The notes below the pieces were generated by a model. The model saw nothing but the letters and a program-made list of their open reading frames with translations, was not told the origin of the DNA and did no database searches. Shown in pieces: positions 34,526-42,317 of a DNA stretch of 64,000 nucleotides (position 1 is its first letter; each line of letters starts with the position of its first letter). Source of the stretch: Micromonospora violae. Its GTDB lineage: Bacteria; Actinomycetota; Actinomycetes; Mycobacteriales; Micromonosporaceae. The stretch is from NCBI RefSeq assembly GCF_004217135.1, contig NZ_SHKK01000001.1, positions 1,922,001-1,986,000 on the forward strand, given 5' to 3'. A program made the position numbers and the translations under genes.

Positions 34526-35050
34526 TTAGCGTGTCCGCGCGCAGACGTCAACTGCTCGGGAGAGCCGCTTCTCAAACCAGTGATCGGCGTAGGTGCGGTG
34601 CGCGTACGCGGGGATCTCCACGTAGCCGTGCCGGGCGTACAGGGCGCGGGCCTCGACCAGGTCGTGCCGGGTGTCGAGCCGGATCCGGTCCACCCCGGCC
34701 GCGCGGGCCCGCTCCTCGACGGCGGCCAGCAGCGCGGCGCCCCCGCCGGCGCCCCGATGCGTCGCACGGACGTACACCCGGGTCAGCTCGGCCCAGCCCG
34801 GCTGCCAGCGCAGCCCGGCACAGCCGGCCAGGTCGGCGCCGTGGTGGGCGAGCAGGAGCAGCCCGCCCGGGGCGGTCAGGTCGTCGCTGGGCATCTCGGC
34901 CAGGGCCGCGTCGACCTCGCCGGGCAGGGCCGGGCGATTGTGGTAACGAACCACCATCTCGGTCATGTACTCGCGCAGCAACAGCGCGGCGTCGGGGTGG
35001 TCGGGCCGGACAGCGGTGGTCAGCCAGGTGGGCCGGGCGGTAGCGGTCAC
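34526..35050 (-). CDS. GNAT-family N-acetyltransferase
   Basis: A 174-residue GNAT protein. The acetyl-CoA binding segment is VYVRATHRGAGGGAALLAAVEERAR (R/Q-x-x-G-x-G/A loop) and the C-terminal LYARHGYVEIP is the typical beta6-alpha4 region. GTG 35050 is the start. It is expressed separately from hsp20, whose operator lies just after its stop. Substrate unknown. Confidence 0.85.
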   Translation of the reverse strand: MTATARPTWLTTAVRPDHPDAALLLREYMTEMVVRYHNRPALPGEVDAALAEMPSDDLTAPGGLLLLAHHGADLAGCAGLRWQPGWAELTRVYVRATHRGAGGGAALLAAVEERARAAGVDRIRLDTRHDLVEARALYARHGYVEIPAYAHRTYADHWFEKRLSRAVDVCARTR

Positions 35051-35188
35051 CTGTTGATCATCACCGTCCGGTCAACGGTATTACTCCGCCGACGCGGCCA
35101 GTTGGCCAGGTCCGCAGCAGTTGCCGGTCGTGGCCGGCGAGACGACGACCACGACCGGCACTCGGCGACACCTTGTCGCTCTGAGCGG

Positions 35189-35602
35189 TTATCGGCGAGG
35201 GCGAGGCAGCAGGGCGATCAGCGCGACCGCCACGGCCACGTGCGTCGCTCCGAGGGCGAGCTTCGCGCCGCCGGTGGCCTCCACGCTGAACACGGGCACG
35301 AAGGACAGCGCCGTCACGACGACGGCCAGCGAGATCCAGACCGGTCGGGCGACCCGGGGGGCGAAGCGTTCCAGCAGCGCCAGCGTCGCCCAGCCGAGCA
35401 GGGCGGACCCCAGAGCGATCATGACGATCGCGCCGGCCCCGATGAGCGTGGCGGGCTGGCCCGGGCTCTCGACGGTGTAGTCGACACCGGCCAGCGCGCC
35501 GACCGCCCAGATAGCCAGGGGGGCCACGACGGCGGCGGCGATGCCGAGGGCGCGGCGGCGCAGTGGTGAGGGGGTGGGGGTTGTGACGGTGGCAGCGCTC
35601 AT
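35189..35602 (-). CDS. DUF6069-type four-helix membrane protein
   Basis: A 137-residue membrane protein with four hydrophobic segments. The features VDYTVESPGQPATLIGAGAI after helix 1 and RPVWISLAVVVTALSFVPVFSVEATGGAKLAL are typical of a family I remember as DUF6069. Such proteins commonly sit beside MarR regulators in actinobacteria, as here (marR ends 77 bases upstream, with a palindromic operator between). Function unknown. Confidence 0.78.
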   Translation of the reverse strand: MSAATVTTPTPSPLRRRALGIAAAVVAPLAIWAVGALAGVDYTVESPGQPATLIGAGAIVMIALGSALLGWATLALLERFAPRVARPVWISLAVVVTALSFVPVFSVEATGGAKLALGATHVAVAVALIALLPRPRR

Positions 35603-35646
35603 GACGGACTCCTCGTTCAGGGGAATCGAACGAGTACGACCGTAGC

Positions 35647-35670
35647 AGATAGTCTTGTTCGGAACTATCT
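35647..35670. promoter_or_regulatory. MarR operator candidate
   Basis: AGATAGT (35647-35653) and ACTATCT (35664-35670) form a perfect inverted repeat with a 10-base spacer in the gap between the marR stop and the DUF6069 start. On the minus strand, TAGTTCGAA and TAGTTCCGAA appear as near direct repeats, adding to the impression of an operator. Confidence 0.6.
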
Positions 35671-35679
35671 TTCTTCGAA

Positions 35680-36156
35680 CTAACAGCCGGAGCGGGCCCC
35701 CGGCGCGTACGGGGAGGTGTTGGCCAGCGGGCCGCCCACCAGTGCCAGAAGAGACCGCAGGAACGCCTCCCGATCCTGCTCGGGCAGGACCGCGAGAAGG
35801 TCGTCCTGGATGCGTCGCACCACCTGCTGCGCCCGCTCCAGAACCTGCTCCCCCGCCGGCGTCACCGCGACCAACCGGGCCCGCCGATCCGTCGGCGCCG
35901 GACGGCGCTCGGCGAGACCGGCCCGTTCCAACTGGTCGAGCGTCACGACCATGGTGGTCTTGTCCACCCCGCACCGCTCGCCGATCTCCCGCTGGGTCAG
36001 CTCGCCGGTGCGGGCCTGCGCCAGCACGTAGTGCGCCCGCGGCGAGATGCCCAACTCGGCCAGCCCCGCGGCGTGTTCGGTCTGCAGGGCGTGACTCGCC
36101 CAGGAGAGCAGGAACAGCAGATCCGGGGGGCCGTCGGAGGGTGTGCAGGAGGTCAT
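35680..36156 (-). CDS. MarR-family transcriptional regulator
   Basis: A 158-residue winged-helix regulator. The DNA-binding core includes LTQREIGERCGVDKTTMVVTLDQLERAGLAERRPAPTDRRARLVAVT, with the recognition helix and the wing-tip Asp-Arg. It is encoded just upstream of the DUF6069 gene and likely regulates it from the palindrome in their spacer. The ligand is unknown. The C-terminal tail ends in a Cys (GARSGC). Confidence 0.9.
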   Translation of the reverse strand: MTSCTPSDGPPDLLFLLSWASHALQTEHAAGLAELGISPRAHYVLAQARTGELTQREIGERCGVDKTTMVVTLDQLERAGLAERRPAPTDRRARLVAVTPAGEQVLERAQQVVRRIQDDLLAVLPEQDREAFLRSLLALVGGPLANTSPYAPGARSGC

Positions 36157-36208
36157 GCGCCGAGGCTAGCAAGATCCTCCGCGACGAGACGGTTCGCGCG
36201 GCGGACGA

Positions 36209-36724
36209 TCAGAGCCGCTGGTAGATGCCGTGCTCGCGGGTGAGCAACCGCTCGTCGATCAGGTACCGGCGCAGTGTCGCGTGATCCGAGCCGCCCGTGG
36301 CGCACCACGGCTTGAGCGCGTCGTCGACGGCCCGCTCCGGATAGCGGGTGCCCGATTCGAACGACCGCTCGGCGATGTGTGCCAGCAGGACCCGCCGTCG
36401 GCTCCGCTGCGCCGGCAGACCCACCAGGACGTCGCCGCGTAGGAAGGTCCGCAGCACCGGGTCGGCGGCGGGCTCGGCGTCGTCGGGCGGTCGGTTGTCG
36501 CGTACTGCGGCCCGCAATGACGCCTCGTCGGCCGCGAGCGCGCCGTCCGCGCCGGTGACCAGGCCCGCGTCGGTGAGCCGCCGGACCCCGGTGAGCACCA
36601 CCCGCGCCGGCAGGCCGGCCCGCTCGGCGACCTCGGTCGCGCTGGTCGCACCCAGCACGATCGCCGCGAAGATCCGTCGCCGTCCGTCGTCGGCCAGGGC
36701 ACCGGCCAGCGTATGCGCAGTCAC
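36209..36724 (-). CDS. DUF2087 protein with N-terminal ArsR-like HTH
   Basis: A 171-residue protein. The first half is a winged-helix-like domain (LAGALADDGRRRIFAAIVLGATSATEVAERAG, about 8-60). The second is a DUF2087 domain: LRTFLRGDVLVGLPAQRSRRRVLLAHIAERSFESGTRYPERAVDDALKPW and the terminal HATLRRYLIDERLLTREHGIYQRL. DUF2087 proteins are presumed transcription-related, but mechanism is unknown. GTG 36724 is preferred to GTG 36733 because GAGGG lies eight bases upstream. Confidence 0.83.
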   Translation of the reverse strand: MTAHTLAGALADDGRRRIFAAIVLGATSATEVAERAGLPARVVLTGVRRLTDAGLVTGADGALAADEASLRAAVRDNRPPDDAEPAADPVLRTFLRGDVLVGLPAQRSRRRVLLAHIAERSFESGTRYPERAVDDALKPWCATGGSDHATLRRYLIDERLLTREHGIYQRL

Positions 36725-36780
36725 GCCGGTCACCCTCGCATCAGCGGTACGCGCGCCGCCAGGTGTTTTTCCCGCCCGGC

Positions 36781-37284
36781 TCAGTCGGTCTGCGGCTGCT
36801 CGGCGACGAGCAGCACCCGGCGCAGCAGGTCGGAGAGGTGTCGCCGCTCGGTCGCGGTGAGCGCGCCGAGCAGGCGGTGCTCCTCCGCGCCCTGGACCTC
36901 CAACGCCGCGCGCCACGCGGCCTGACCCGCCTCGGTGAGCTCCACATCCACCCGACGGCGGTCCACCGTGGACGGAGCTCGGCGGACGAAGCCCCGTCGC
37001 AGCAGGGTGTCCACTCGCGCGGTGATCGAGGCCGGGGCCATCGCGAGATCCGTGGCGAGATCCGAGGGGGCCGCCCGGCCGCCGCGGCCGGCCAGAGCGT
37101 GCAGGGTGTCGTACTCGTGCGCCGGCAGGTCGAAATCGACCAGGACCCGCTCCTTGACCGCCCGCAGATGGCGGGTCAGTCGGATCATCCTGGTCACCGC
37201 CCCCTCGACGTCCGCGTCGAGGTCGGGCACCACGGGCAGCCAGCGCTCGATGTGCTGGTCGACGGCGTCGGGGGTGATGGTCAC
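36781..37284 (-). CDS. MarR-family transcriptional regulator
   Basis: A 167-residue regulator with a clear MarR core: PAHEYDTLHALAGRGGRAAPSDLATDLAMAPASITARVDTLLRRGFVRRAPSTVDRRRVDVELTEAG. It is divergent from an MFS exporter gene. The intergenic region holds three phased repeats over a probable promoter, so it most likely represses that exporter and itself. GTG 37284 is the start. The inducing compound is unknown. Confidence 0.9.
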   Translation of the reverse strand: MTITPDAVDQHIERWLPVVPDLDADVEGAVTRMIRLTRHLRAVKERVLVDFDLPAHEYDTLHALAGRGGRAAPSDLATDLAMAPASITARVDTLLRRGFVRRAPSTVDRRRVDVELTEAGQAAWRAALEVQGAEEHRLLGALTATERRHLSDLLRRVLLVAEQPQTD

Positions 37285-37304
37285 CGCACCAGCTTACCTC
37301 AACA

Positions 37305-37344
37305 CCGAAATATTCATTGCCGAAATATTTGATGTCGAACTATG
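37305..37344. promoter_or_regulatory. Three 15-bp-phased repeats over MFS promoter
   Basis: CCGAAATATT occurs at 37305-37314 and 37320-37329, and a diverged copy TCGAACTATG at 37335-37344 (7 of 10 matches), all exactly 15 bp apart. They overlap a candidate promoter (TTGCCG 37317-37322, 18-base spacer, TATGCT 37341-37346) whose expected start falls on ATG 37354. Likely the binding array for the divergent MarR protein. Confidence 0.6.
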
Positions 37345-37353
37345 CTCGCGGTC

Positions 37354-38586
37354 ATGGCTCACCCACTGCGCAACCCCTCCTTCCGGCTTCTCTTCCTGGG
37401 GCGCAGCGTCTCTGCCATCGGCGATGCGGTGGTGCCCGCCGCGCTGGCGTTGGCCGTGCTGCGCGCCACCGGCTCCACCGGCGCGCTGGCCGTCGTCCTC
37501 GCCGCGGCGGTCGTCCCCCGTCTGCTCCTGCTGCCGTTCGGAGGGGTGGTGGCCGACCGGTTCGACGCCCGCCGGGTCGCCCTCCTGGCCGACCTGGTCC
37601 GCTGCGCCACCCAGGTCACGGTCGGCGTCGAGCTGCTCGGCGGCGACCCGTCGCTGAGCACCGTGGTGGTGGCCTCCGCGCTCGGCGGCGTCGCCTCGGC
37701 GTTCGCCATTCCGACCGCGTCTCCGCTGGTCGCCGGCACCGTCGAACCGGCCGACCGGCAGCGGGCCAACGCCCTGATGGGGATCACCGCCAACACCAGC
37801 CGCCTCGCCGGGCCGGCGCTGGCCGGCGCGCTGATCTGGGCCGCCGGGCCCGGCTGGGCATTCATCCTCGACGGCGCGTCGTTCGCGCTCAGCGCCGCGC
37901 TGCTCGCGCTGGTGCGGGTCCGCCACGTGCCGGTGCCCCGCCGTTCCGTCCTCGCCGACCTGCGGCACGGCTTCGGCGAGGTACGCGCCCGCGACTGGTT
38001 CTGGACCAGCCTGCTCGGGCACGGCGTGTGGAACGGCGCCGCCGCCGTGCTGATGATTCTCGGCCCGGCCGTGGCCATCGACCGTCTCGGCGGCGAGGCG
38101 ACCTGGGTGCTGCTGTTGCAGGCCGGCGCGATCGGCATGCTCACCGGGTCGCTGCTGGCCGGGCGGGTCCGGCTGCACCGGCCGGTGCTGCTGGCCAACC
38201 TCGGCCTGGCCTGCTACGCCGCGCCGCTGTTCCTGCTCGCCGTCGCCGCGCCCGCCCCCGCGGTGATCGCCGCCTACGCGGTGGCGCTGACCGCCCTCGG
38301 TTACCTCAACCCGGTGTGGGAGACCGTCGTGCAGCACCACTTCCCGCCGGACGTGCTGGCCCGGGTCACCTCGTACGACTGGCTGGTGTCGCTGGGCGCC
38401 ATGCCGCTGGGCTACGCGCTGGCACCGTTGGCCGCCGACGCGTTCGGCGCACCCGTCCCGCTGGCCGTCGCCGGCCTGCTGGTCCTCGCCTCCTGCGCGG
38501 GCACCGCGCTCGTCCCCGGCGTACGCCGCCTCACCTGGCCGGCGACCGGGCAACCGCAACCGGCCGAACCCGCCGGCGTGCGCTAG
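37354..38586 (+). CDS. MFS exporter (drug efflux-like)
   Basis: A 410-residue 12-TM carrier. NPSFRLLFLGRSVSAIGDAVVPAALALAVL starts helix 1, motif A is GGVVADRFDARRVALLAD, and the second half keeps the pattern of small-molecule exporters such as those annotated MFS/tetracycline-like. ATG 37354 is preferred to ATG 37342 because a TATGCT box lies seven bases before it, suggesting a leaderless message; there is no ribosome site for either. It is divergent from, and probably controlled by, the MarR gene at 36781. Confidence 0.88.
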   Translation: MAHPLRNPSFRLLFLGRSVSAIGDAVVPAALALAVLRATGSTGALAVVLAAAVVPRLLLLPFGGVVADRFDARRVALLADLVRCATQVTVGVELLGGDPSLSTVVVASALGGVASAFAIPTASPLVAGTVEPADRQRANALMGITANTSRLAGPALAGALIWAAGPGWAFILDGASFALSAALLALVRVRHVPVPRRSVLADLRHGFGEVRARDWFWTSLLGHGVWNGAAAVLMILGPAVAIDRLGGEATWVLLLQAGAIGMLTGSLLAGRVRLHRPVLLANLGLACYAAPLFLLAVAAPAPAVIAAYAVALTALGYLNPVWETVVQHHFPPDVLARVTSYDWLVSLGAMPLGYALAPLAADAFGAPVPLAVAGLLVLASCAGTALVPGVRRLTWPATGQPQPAEPAGVR

Positions 38587-38591
38587 CGAGG

Positions 38592-38783
38592 TCAGCCGGC
38601 GTGACGGGCCTGCGCGACGAAGCGCCGCCACGATTCGGGGCGGAACGCCAGCGTCGCGCCGTCGCGATCCTTCGTGTCCCGAACGAGCACCACACCCGGC
38701 AGGTTGTCGGCCACCTCGACACAGTTGCCGCCGTTGCCGCCGCTCCTCGTGCTCTTCCGCCACCGCGCGCCGGTCATGTCCAT
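38592..38783 (-). CDS. DUF397 protein
   Basis: A 63-residue protein with the full DUF397 pattern: ARWRKSTRSGGNGGNCVEVADNLPG near the start and VLVRDTKDRDGATLAFRPESWRRFV at the end. DUF397 proteins typically follow an XRE/DUF5753 regulator in streptomycetes and micromonosporas and act with it, sometimes as antagonist, in development. ATG 38783 overlaps the regulator's 3' end by 10 bases, so the pair is an operon. Confidence 0.92.
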   Translation of the reverse strand: MDMTGARWRKSTRSGGNGGNCVEVADNLPGVVLVRDTKDRDGATLAFRPESWRRFVAQARHAG

Positions 38784-39544
38784 GCTGCTGCCGCTTCCCT
38801 GAGGAGTGCCAGGGAACGCCCGCGCGGCAGTGCCTCGCCGCGAATCCGCTCCCACCGTCGCTCCAGATTAACAAGGTCCGATGGTTGGTCCAGGATCTGC
38901 GCCTGGGCCGCGCTGTCGACGTGGGCGACCCGGGAACCGTCCGGCATGTCCGCGATGGTGAACGGCCCGTCGAGCCCGGGATAGCTGGGCGCGTCCGCCG
39001 GGACGATGTGCAACTGCACGGTGCCAGCCTCGGCGTGCCCGAGCAGGCACGCGAGTTGCGCGGCCATCAGGGCGCGGTCGTCGCCGACCCGCCGTCGCAG
39101 CACCCCCTCGTCGAGCACGGCCACCAGCAGAGGCCCGCCCTCTCCCGGGGCGAGGATCGCCTGCCGGGCGAGGCGCGCCTCGGTGAACTCGTCGACCGCC
39201 TCCGCCGCCAGCATCCCGCCGGCCAGGGTCGCCCGCGCGTACGCCTCGGTCTGCAACAGCCCGGGCACCCACGCCAACTCGAACGACCGCAGCGTCACCG
39301 CCTCACGTTCCAGGTCGACCCACGGCCGGAACCACACCGGCTCACGACGACGGCCGGCGTCCGGCCACAGTGTGTCGATCTCCTTGGCCAACAGCCCCGC
39401 GACGGTTGCCCGGTGCCTGCTCTGTGGAATGTGCCCCGGGTTCGCCCACCGGGCGACGGTCTTCGGGTGCACGCCGATCCGATCGGCGAGGCTTTCCGCG
39501 GTGTGACCCGCGGCGGCGAGCGCTGCGACAAAGGCGTGGTTCAT
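38774..39544 (-). CDS. XRE-family regulator with DUF5753
   Basis: A 256-residue protein. An N-terminal helix-turn-helix (about 10-55: AGHTAESLADRIGVHPKTVARWANPGHIPQSRH) precedes a DUF5753 domain containing FELAWVPGLLQTEAYARA, the family hallmark, and the central VLRRRVGDDRALMAAQLACLL region. ATG 39544 has GGAGGGG seven bases upstream. It is paired with the DUF397 gene and divergent from two small genes. Target genes are unknown. Confidence 0.92.
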   Translation of the reverse strand: MNHAFVAALAAAGHTAESLADRIGVHPKTVARWANPGHIPQSRHRATVAGLLAKEIDTLWPDAGRRREPVWFRPWVDLEREAVTLRSFELAWVPGLLQTEAYARATLAGGMLAAEAVDEFTEARLARQAILAPGEGGPLLVAVLDEGVLRRRVGDDRALMAAQLACLLGHAEAGTVQLHIVPADAPSYPGLDGPFTIADMPDGSRVAHVDSAAQAQILDQPSDLVNLERRWERIRGEALPRGRSLALLREAAAAWT

Positions 39545-39750
39545 GCCGTCCCCTCCTGGTGCAAAGCGGCTGCGATGAAGACATAACGTAACGCTGTGTG
39601 CTTGTCCAGCGACTACCGGCAAAGTGCGTTGTAGACGGCGCGACCGGCAGGACCCCGAACCCGGCGGACGCGTTCGTAGCGGGGCCGCTTCCGGTGGGCG
39701 AGCACTCCCGGAAGCGGCCCCTTCCCAGACGCCGAGCAGAGGAAAGACCG

Positions 39751-40035
39751 GTGCCGGAGAGGAAAGAGTTCAGGGCCGGGGACGTCGTCCTCCTGACCGT
39801 CGCCGCGAGCGTGCAGTTCCGCGAACCGATCGTCGTCCGCGTCATCCGCGAGATACCCGACCGGCACACGTACGACGGTTGGCTCTGGCTCGACGCGTAC
39901 CAACTGGACCCGAAGGGCGAGGCGGTGGCCCGGCGTGAACTGTTCGTACTGCGCGCGGGCGTACGGCGGCAAGCGCCCAGCGAGGCGCTGCGGCCCGCCC
40001 CCGCGCGGCGTCGGACCGCTGCGCGGACCCTCTGA
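39751..40035 (+). CDS. Small hypothetical protein
   Basis: A 94-residue soluble protein of unknown function. Its N-terminus (MPERKEFRAGDVVLLTVAASVQFREPIVVRVIREIP) looks like a small beta-barrel, followed by WLWLDAYQLDPKGEAVARRELFVLRAGV and a basic tail rich in Arg and Pro. GTG 39751 is preceded by AGAGGAAAG. The next gene starts within its stop codon. Its position divergent to the XRE/DUF397 pair is common in this group and suggests a functional link. Confidence 0.7.
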   Translation: MPERKEFRAGDVVLLTVAASVQFREPIVVRVIREIPDRHTYDGWLWLDAYQLDPKGEAVARRELFVLRAGVRRQAPSEALRPAPARRRTAARTL

Positions 40036-40280
40036 TGCCCGAGCGCCGGAAGCACCTGCCGTCGCGGCCGTCGTGGCGCTGCCCGACCTGCGGCATCCTG
40101 TGGCCGTGCTCGGCCGCGAAGCTGCGCCTGCTCGCCGAGTACCGCGAGGACCGACCGGGTTTGCTGGCGCACCTGACGGCGGTCCAGGAGGAGGCGACGG
40201 CCGATCTGACCACGCTCCACCCGGGCGTCGCGCTGCCCGACCTGACCCCGCGTTTCGTCGGCTGGGCCGAGGCCCGTTAG
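40035..40280 (+). CDS. Small CxxC protein
   Basis: An 81-residue protein with SWRCPTCGILWPCSAAKLRLLAEYREDRPGLLAHL, giving Cys residues in a CPTCG...C arrangement suited to a metal site. Homologues near XRE/DUF397 genes are often labelled flavin reductase, which this sequence does not support. ATG 40035 overlaps the previous stop by one base, so the two are coupled. Its 3' end overlaps the convergent GNAT gene by four bases. Confidence 0.75.
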   Translation: MPERRKHLPSRPSWRCPTCGILWPCSAAKLRLLAEYREDRPGLLAHLTAVQEEATADLTTLHPGVALPDLTPRFVGWAEAR

Positions 40281-40849
40281 GCCAGTCGTGCGTGCCGGTG
40301 CATGTCGTGCCAGCCGTCGGCGTGGCGCACCGACCCTCGGGCCACGCCCTCCTCGGTGAACCCGGCCCGCCCGGCCACCCGGCAGGACGCCGCGTTGCCG
40401 GTCGAGTGCTCCAGCGCCAGCCGGTGGAAGCCACCCCGGGTGAAGGCCCAGCGGGTCATGGCGAGCAGCGCCTCGGTGGCGAGGCCCCGACCGCGCGCGG
40501 CGGGCACCAGCCAGTACGACACCTGCGCCGACGCCTCGGTCAGCAGCACGTCGCGCAACCCCACCTGACCGACCGGCCGGTCGTCGGCGTCGACGAGCGC
40601 CCAACTGGCGGCGCTCTCGTCGCGCCAACGGCCGGCCCACTGCGCTGTCCACGACCGTGCCTCGTCGTCGCTGTCGAGACGACGCACGTGCCATCGCTGG
40701 ATCACCGGACAGCCGAAGGCAGCCCGCACGGCCGGGGCGTCGTCGTCACGCCACGGCCGCAGCGCCAGTCCGGGGCGTACCGGAAGGTGGGGTTGCTCCT
40801 GGGCGGCGAGGCTGCCGGCGGGCAGCGCGGGTACGACGAGCAGCGGCAT
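40277..40849 (-). CDS. GNAT-family acetyltransferase (RimJ/RimL-like)
   Basis: A 190-residue acetyltransferase of the RimJ/RimL type. LALRPWRDDDAPAVRAAF opens the fold, YWLVPAARGRGLATEALLAMTRWAF is the acetyl-CoA loop, and GFHRLALEHSTGNAASCRVAGRAGFTEEGVARGSVRHADGWHDMHRHA is the typical C-terminal block. ATG 40849 is used; the ribosome site is weak. Substrate unknown. Confidence 0.88.
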   Translation of the reverse strand: MPLLVVPALPAGSLAAQEQPHLPVRPGLALRPWRDDDAPAVRAAFGCPVIQRWHVRRLDSDDEARSWTAQWAGRWRDESAASWALVDADDRPVGQVGLRDVLLTEASAQVSYWLVPAARGRGLATEALLAMTRWAFTRGGFHRLALEHSTGNAASCRVAGRAGFTEEGVARGSVRHADGWHDMHRHARLA

Positions 40850-40947
40850 CCATCCATTATCGAGCCGGCGGCGCACGCACCGGCCGGGCCGCCCACGAGC
40901 GCGGCGACCACGTCGAGGGGGGTGGCTCGGCTGAAGGGACGACCCGG

Positions 40948-41634
40948 TCAGGGGTTGATCAGTTTCCACTCGCCTTCGGAGATGACGTCGACCTTGCCAT
41001 CGACCACTGTGATGGCGGTGTTGTCGTCGATGGCGTAGGTCGGGACCGGGATTCCGGACGCCCACTTCTGGATGTTGGACAGCTCGGTGTCCTCCATCTC
41101 CGGATGGTTGAGGTGGGGGTACAGCGTGAAGTCCACCAGCCCCAACGCCCGGTCGGCGTCCTTGGCCATGTCGCTGCCGTCAGGGACGAACGCGAGGTCG
41201 AACTCGGCGTCGCAGTTGTACGGGGTGACCGCGATGCTCCCGGCACTGACCCCCACATACACCGTGTCAGTCAGCGACGGCAGCAGGTCGGCCAGGCCCG
41301 ACCGGCGCAGCCAGTAGGTCAGGTACAGCACGTCGCCGCCCCAGACGAGGAGGGCGTCGGCCTCCCGGACCGCCGGGACCCAGTTCTCCTCGCGAATGGT
41401 CGGCAGCGCGGTGAGCTCCAACATTCCCAGGGATTTCCAACCCAGCTGGCCCAGCGGGATCGAAGGATTGCCGTGAACCGCCGTCCACGCCCGCTCACCC
41501 CCACGGGGGAAGGGGTAGACGCCGGTGGGAATGAACAGGGCCGTGGACTCGGCTATCGGCTTGCCAAGCAGCTCGACGAGCGCGTCGGAGATGCTCGGGT
41601 TGCAGATGCCGGACGAGGTGAGAAGGAACTTCAC
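40948..41634 (-). CDS. Peptidase E (S51 family)
   Basis: A 228-residue serine peptidase related to aspartyl dipeptidase PepE. The nucleophile is Ser130 in VGVSAGSIAV, the His in YPHLNHPEM is the probable catalytic base, and the N-terminal KFLLTSSGI and LLVWGGDVLYL fit the class-I glutamine-amidotransferase-like fold. The family cleaves N-terminal Asp-X dipeptides or cyanophycin-like products. The gene stands alone on the minus strand. Confidence 0.87.
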   Translation of the reverse strand: MKFLLTSSGICNPSISDALVELLGKPIAESTALFIPTGVYPFPRGGERAWTAVHGNPSIPLGQLGWKSLGMLELTALPTIREENWVPAVREADALLVWGGDVLYLTYWLRRSGLADLLPSLTDTVYVGVSAGSIAVTPYNCDAEFDLAFVPDGSDMAKDADRALGLVDFTLYPHLNHPEMEDTELSNIQKWASGIPVPTYAIDDNTAITVVDGKVDVISEGEWKLINP

Positions 41635-41810
41635 GGGATCCGCTCTCCTGAAGCCACCGCAGAACGGCGATCGTGGTGTCAGTGAGGACCAGCGTGCCGG
41701 CTCGCCAAACCGAGCGACATCGCTGGATCATCCACCGGCGGCCGTCCAGCGTCAACGGCCTCCGCACTCCGCGCAGATCTTGGGAAACCGCGAACGGCGG
41801 CATCAGCCGC

Positions 41811-42317
41811 TCACTCTCCGGTCGGACCTCCGGCGAGTTCGGCGACCACGTCGAGGTGGCCGAGGTGGCGGGCGTATTCCTGCACCAGGTGGAACAGCAC
41901 CCGCTCCAGCGACGCCGGGTCCGCGCCGTCCCACCGCGGGCCCGGCGCACCGATCTCGGCCAGGTCGTGTGCCGTCACCACGGCCGTGGTGTGCGCGCCC
42001 TGCTCGCGCAGCGCCGCCACCAGGTCCGCGCGGGTCTCGTCCGGGGCGACGTACCAGCGGTCGGCTCGGCGGTCACCCCACGGCTCGGCGACGTCCCGGC
42101 CCTGGAAGCCCCACTCGATCCAGCGCCGCTCGACGTGACGCAGGTGCTTCAGCAGCTCCAGTGGGGTCCACCCGGACGGCAGCCGGCTGCGCCGCAGCTC
42201 CGGCTCGGCCAGCGCCGACACCCTGGCCACCATCGACTCACGGAAGTAGTCCAGGTAGCGCAGGAAGACCTCAGCGCGGCTGCCGGCCGGGTTGGTCGGC
42301 TCGGGAAACGACGTCAT
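41811..42317 (-). CDS. DinB-family (DUF664) protein
   Basis: A 168-residue four-helix-bundle protein. FLRYLDYFRESMVARVSALAEPELRRSRLPSGWTPLELLKHLRHVERRWIEWGFQG matches the mycothiol-dependent DinB/DUF664 pattern, with His in HLRHVE and HLVQEYARHLGHLDVV as metal ligands. It could be a mycothiol-S-transferase-like enzyme. It overlaps the aldo/keto reductase stop by four bases (ATGA), so both are co-expressed. Confidence 0.87.
   Translation of the reverse strand: MTSFPEPTNPAGSRAEVFLRYLDYFRESMVARVSALAEPELRRSRLPSGWTPLELLKHLRHVERRWIEWGFQGRDVAEPWGDRRADRWYVAPDETRADLVAALREQGAHTTAVVTAHDLAEIGAPGPRWDGADPASLERVLFHLVQEYARHLGHLDVVAELAGGPTGE

Noticed and set aside
38592..39544. XRE-DUF397 pair as a toxin-antitoxin system
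   Set aside because: The DUF5753/DUF397 combination is a known actinobacterial regulatory pair; there is no toxin-like fold or small-operon signature.
41640..41810. Open reading on the minus strand between peptidase E and the DinB gene (contains GVRRPLTLDGRRWMIQ)
   Set aside because: No recognisable family, no ribosome site, and the frame runs on into both neighbouring genes; treated as chance in GC-rich DNA.
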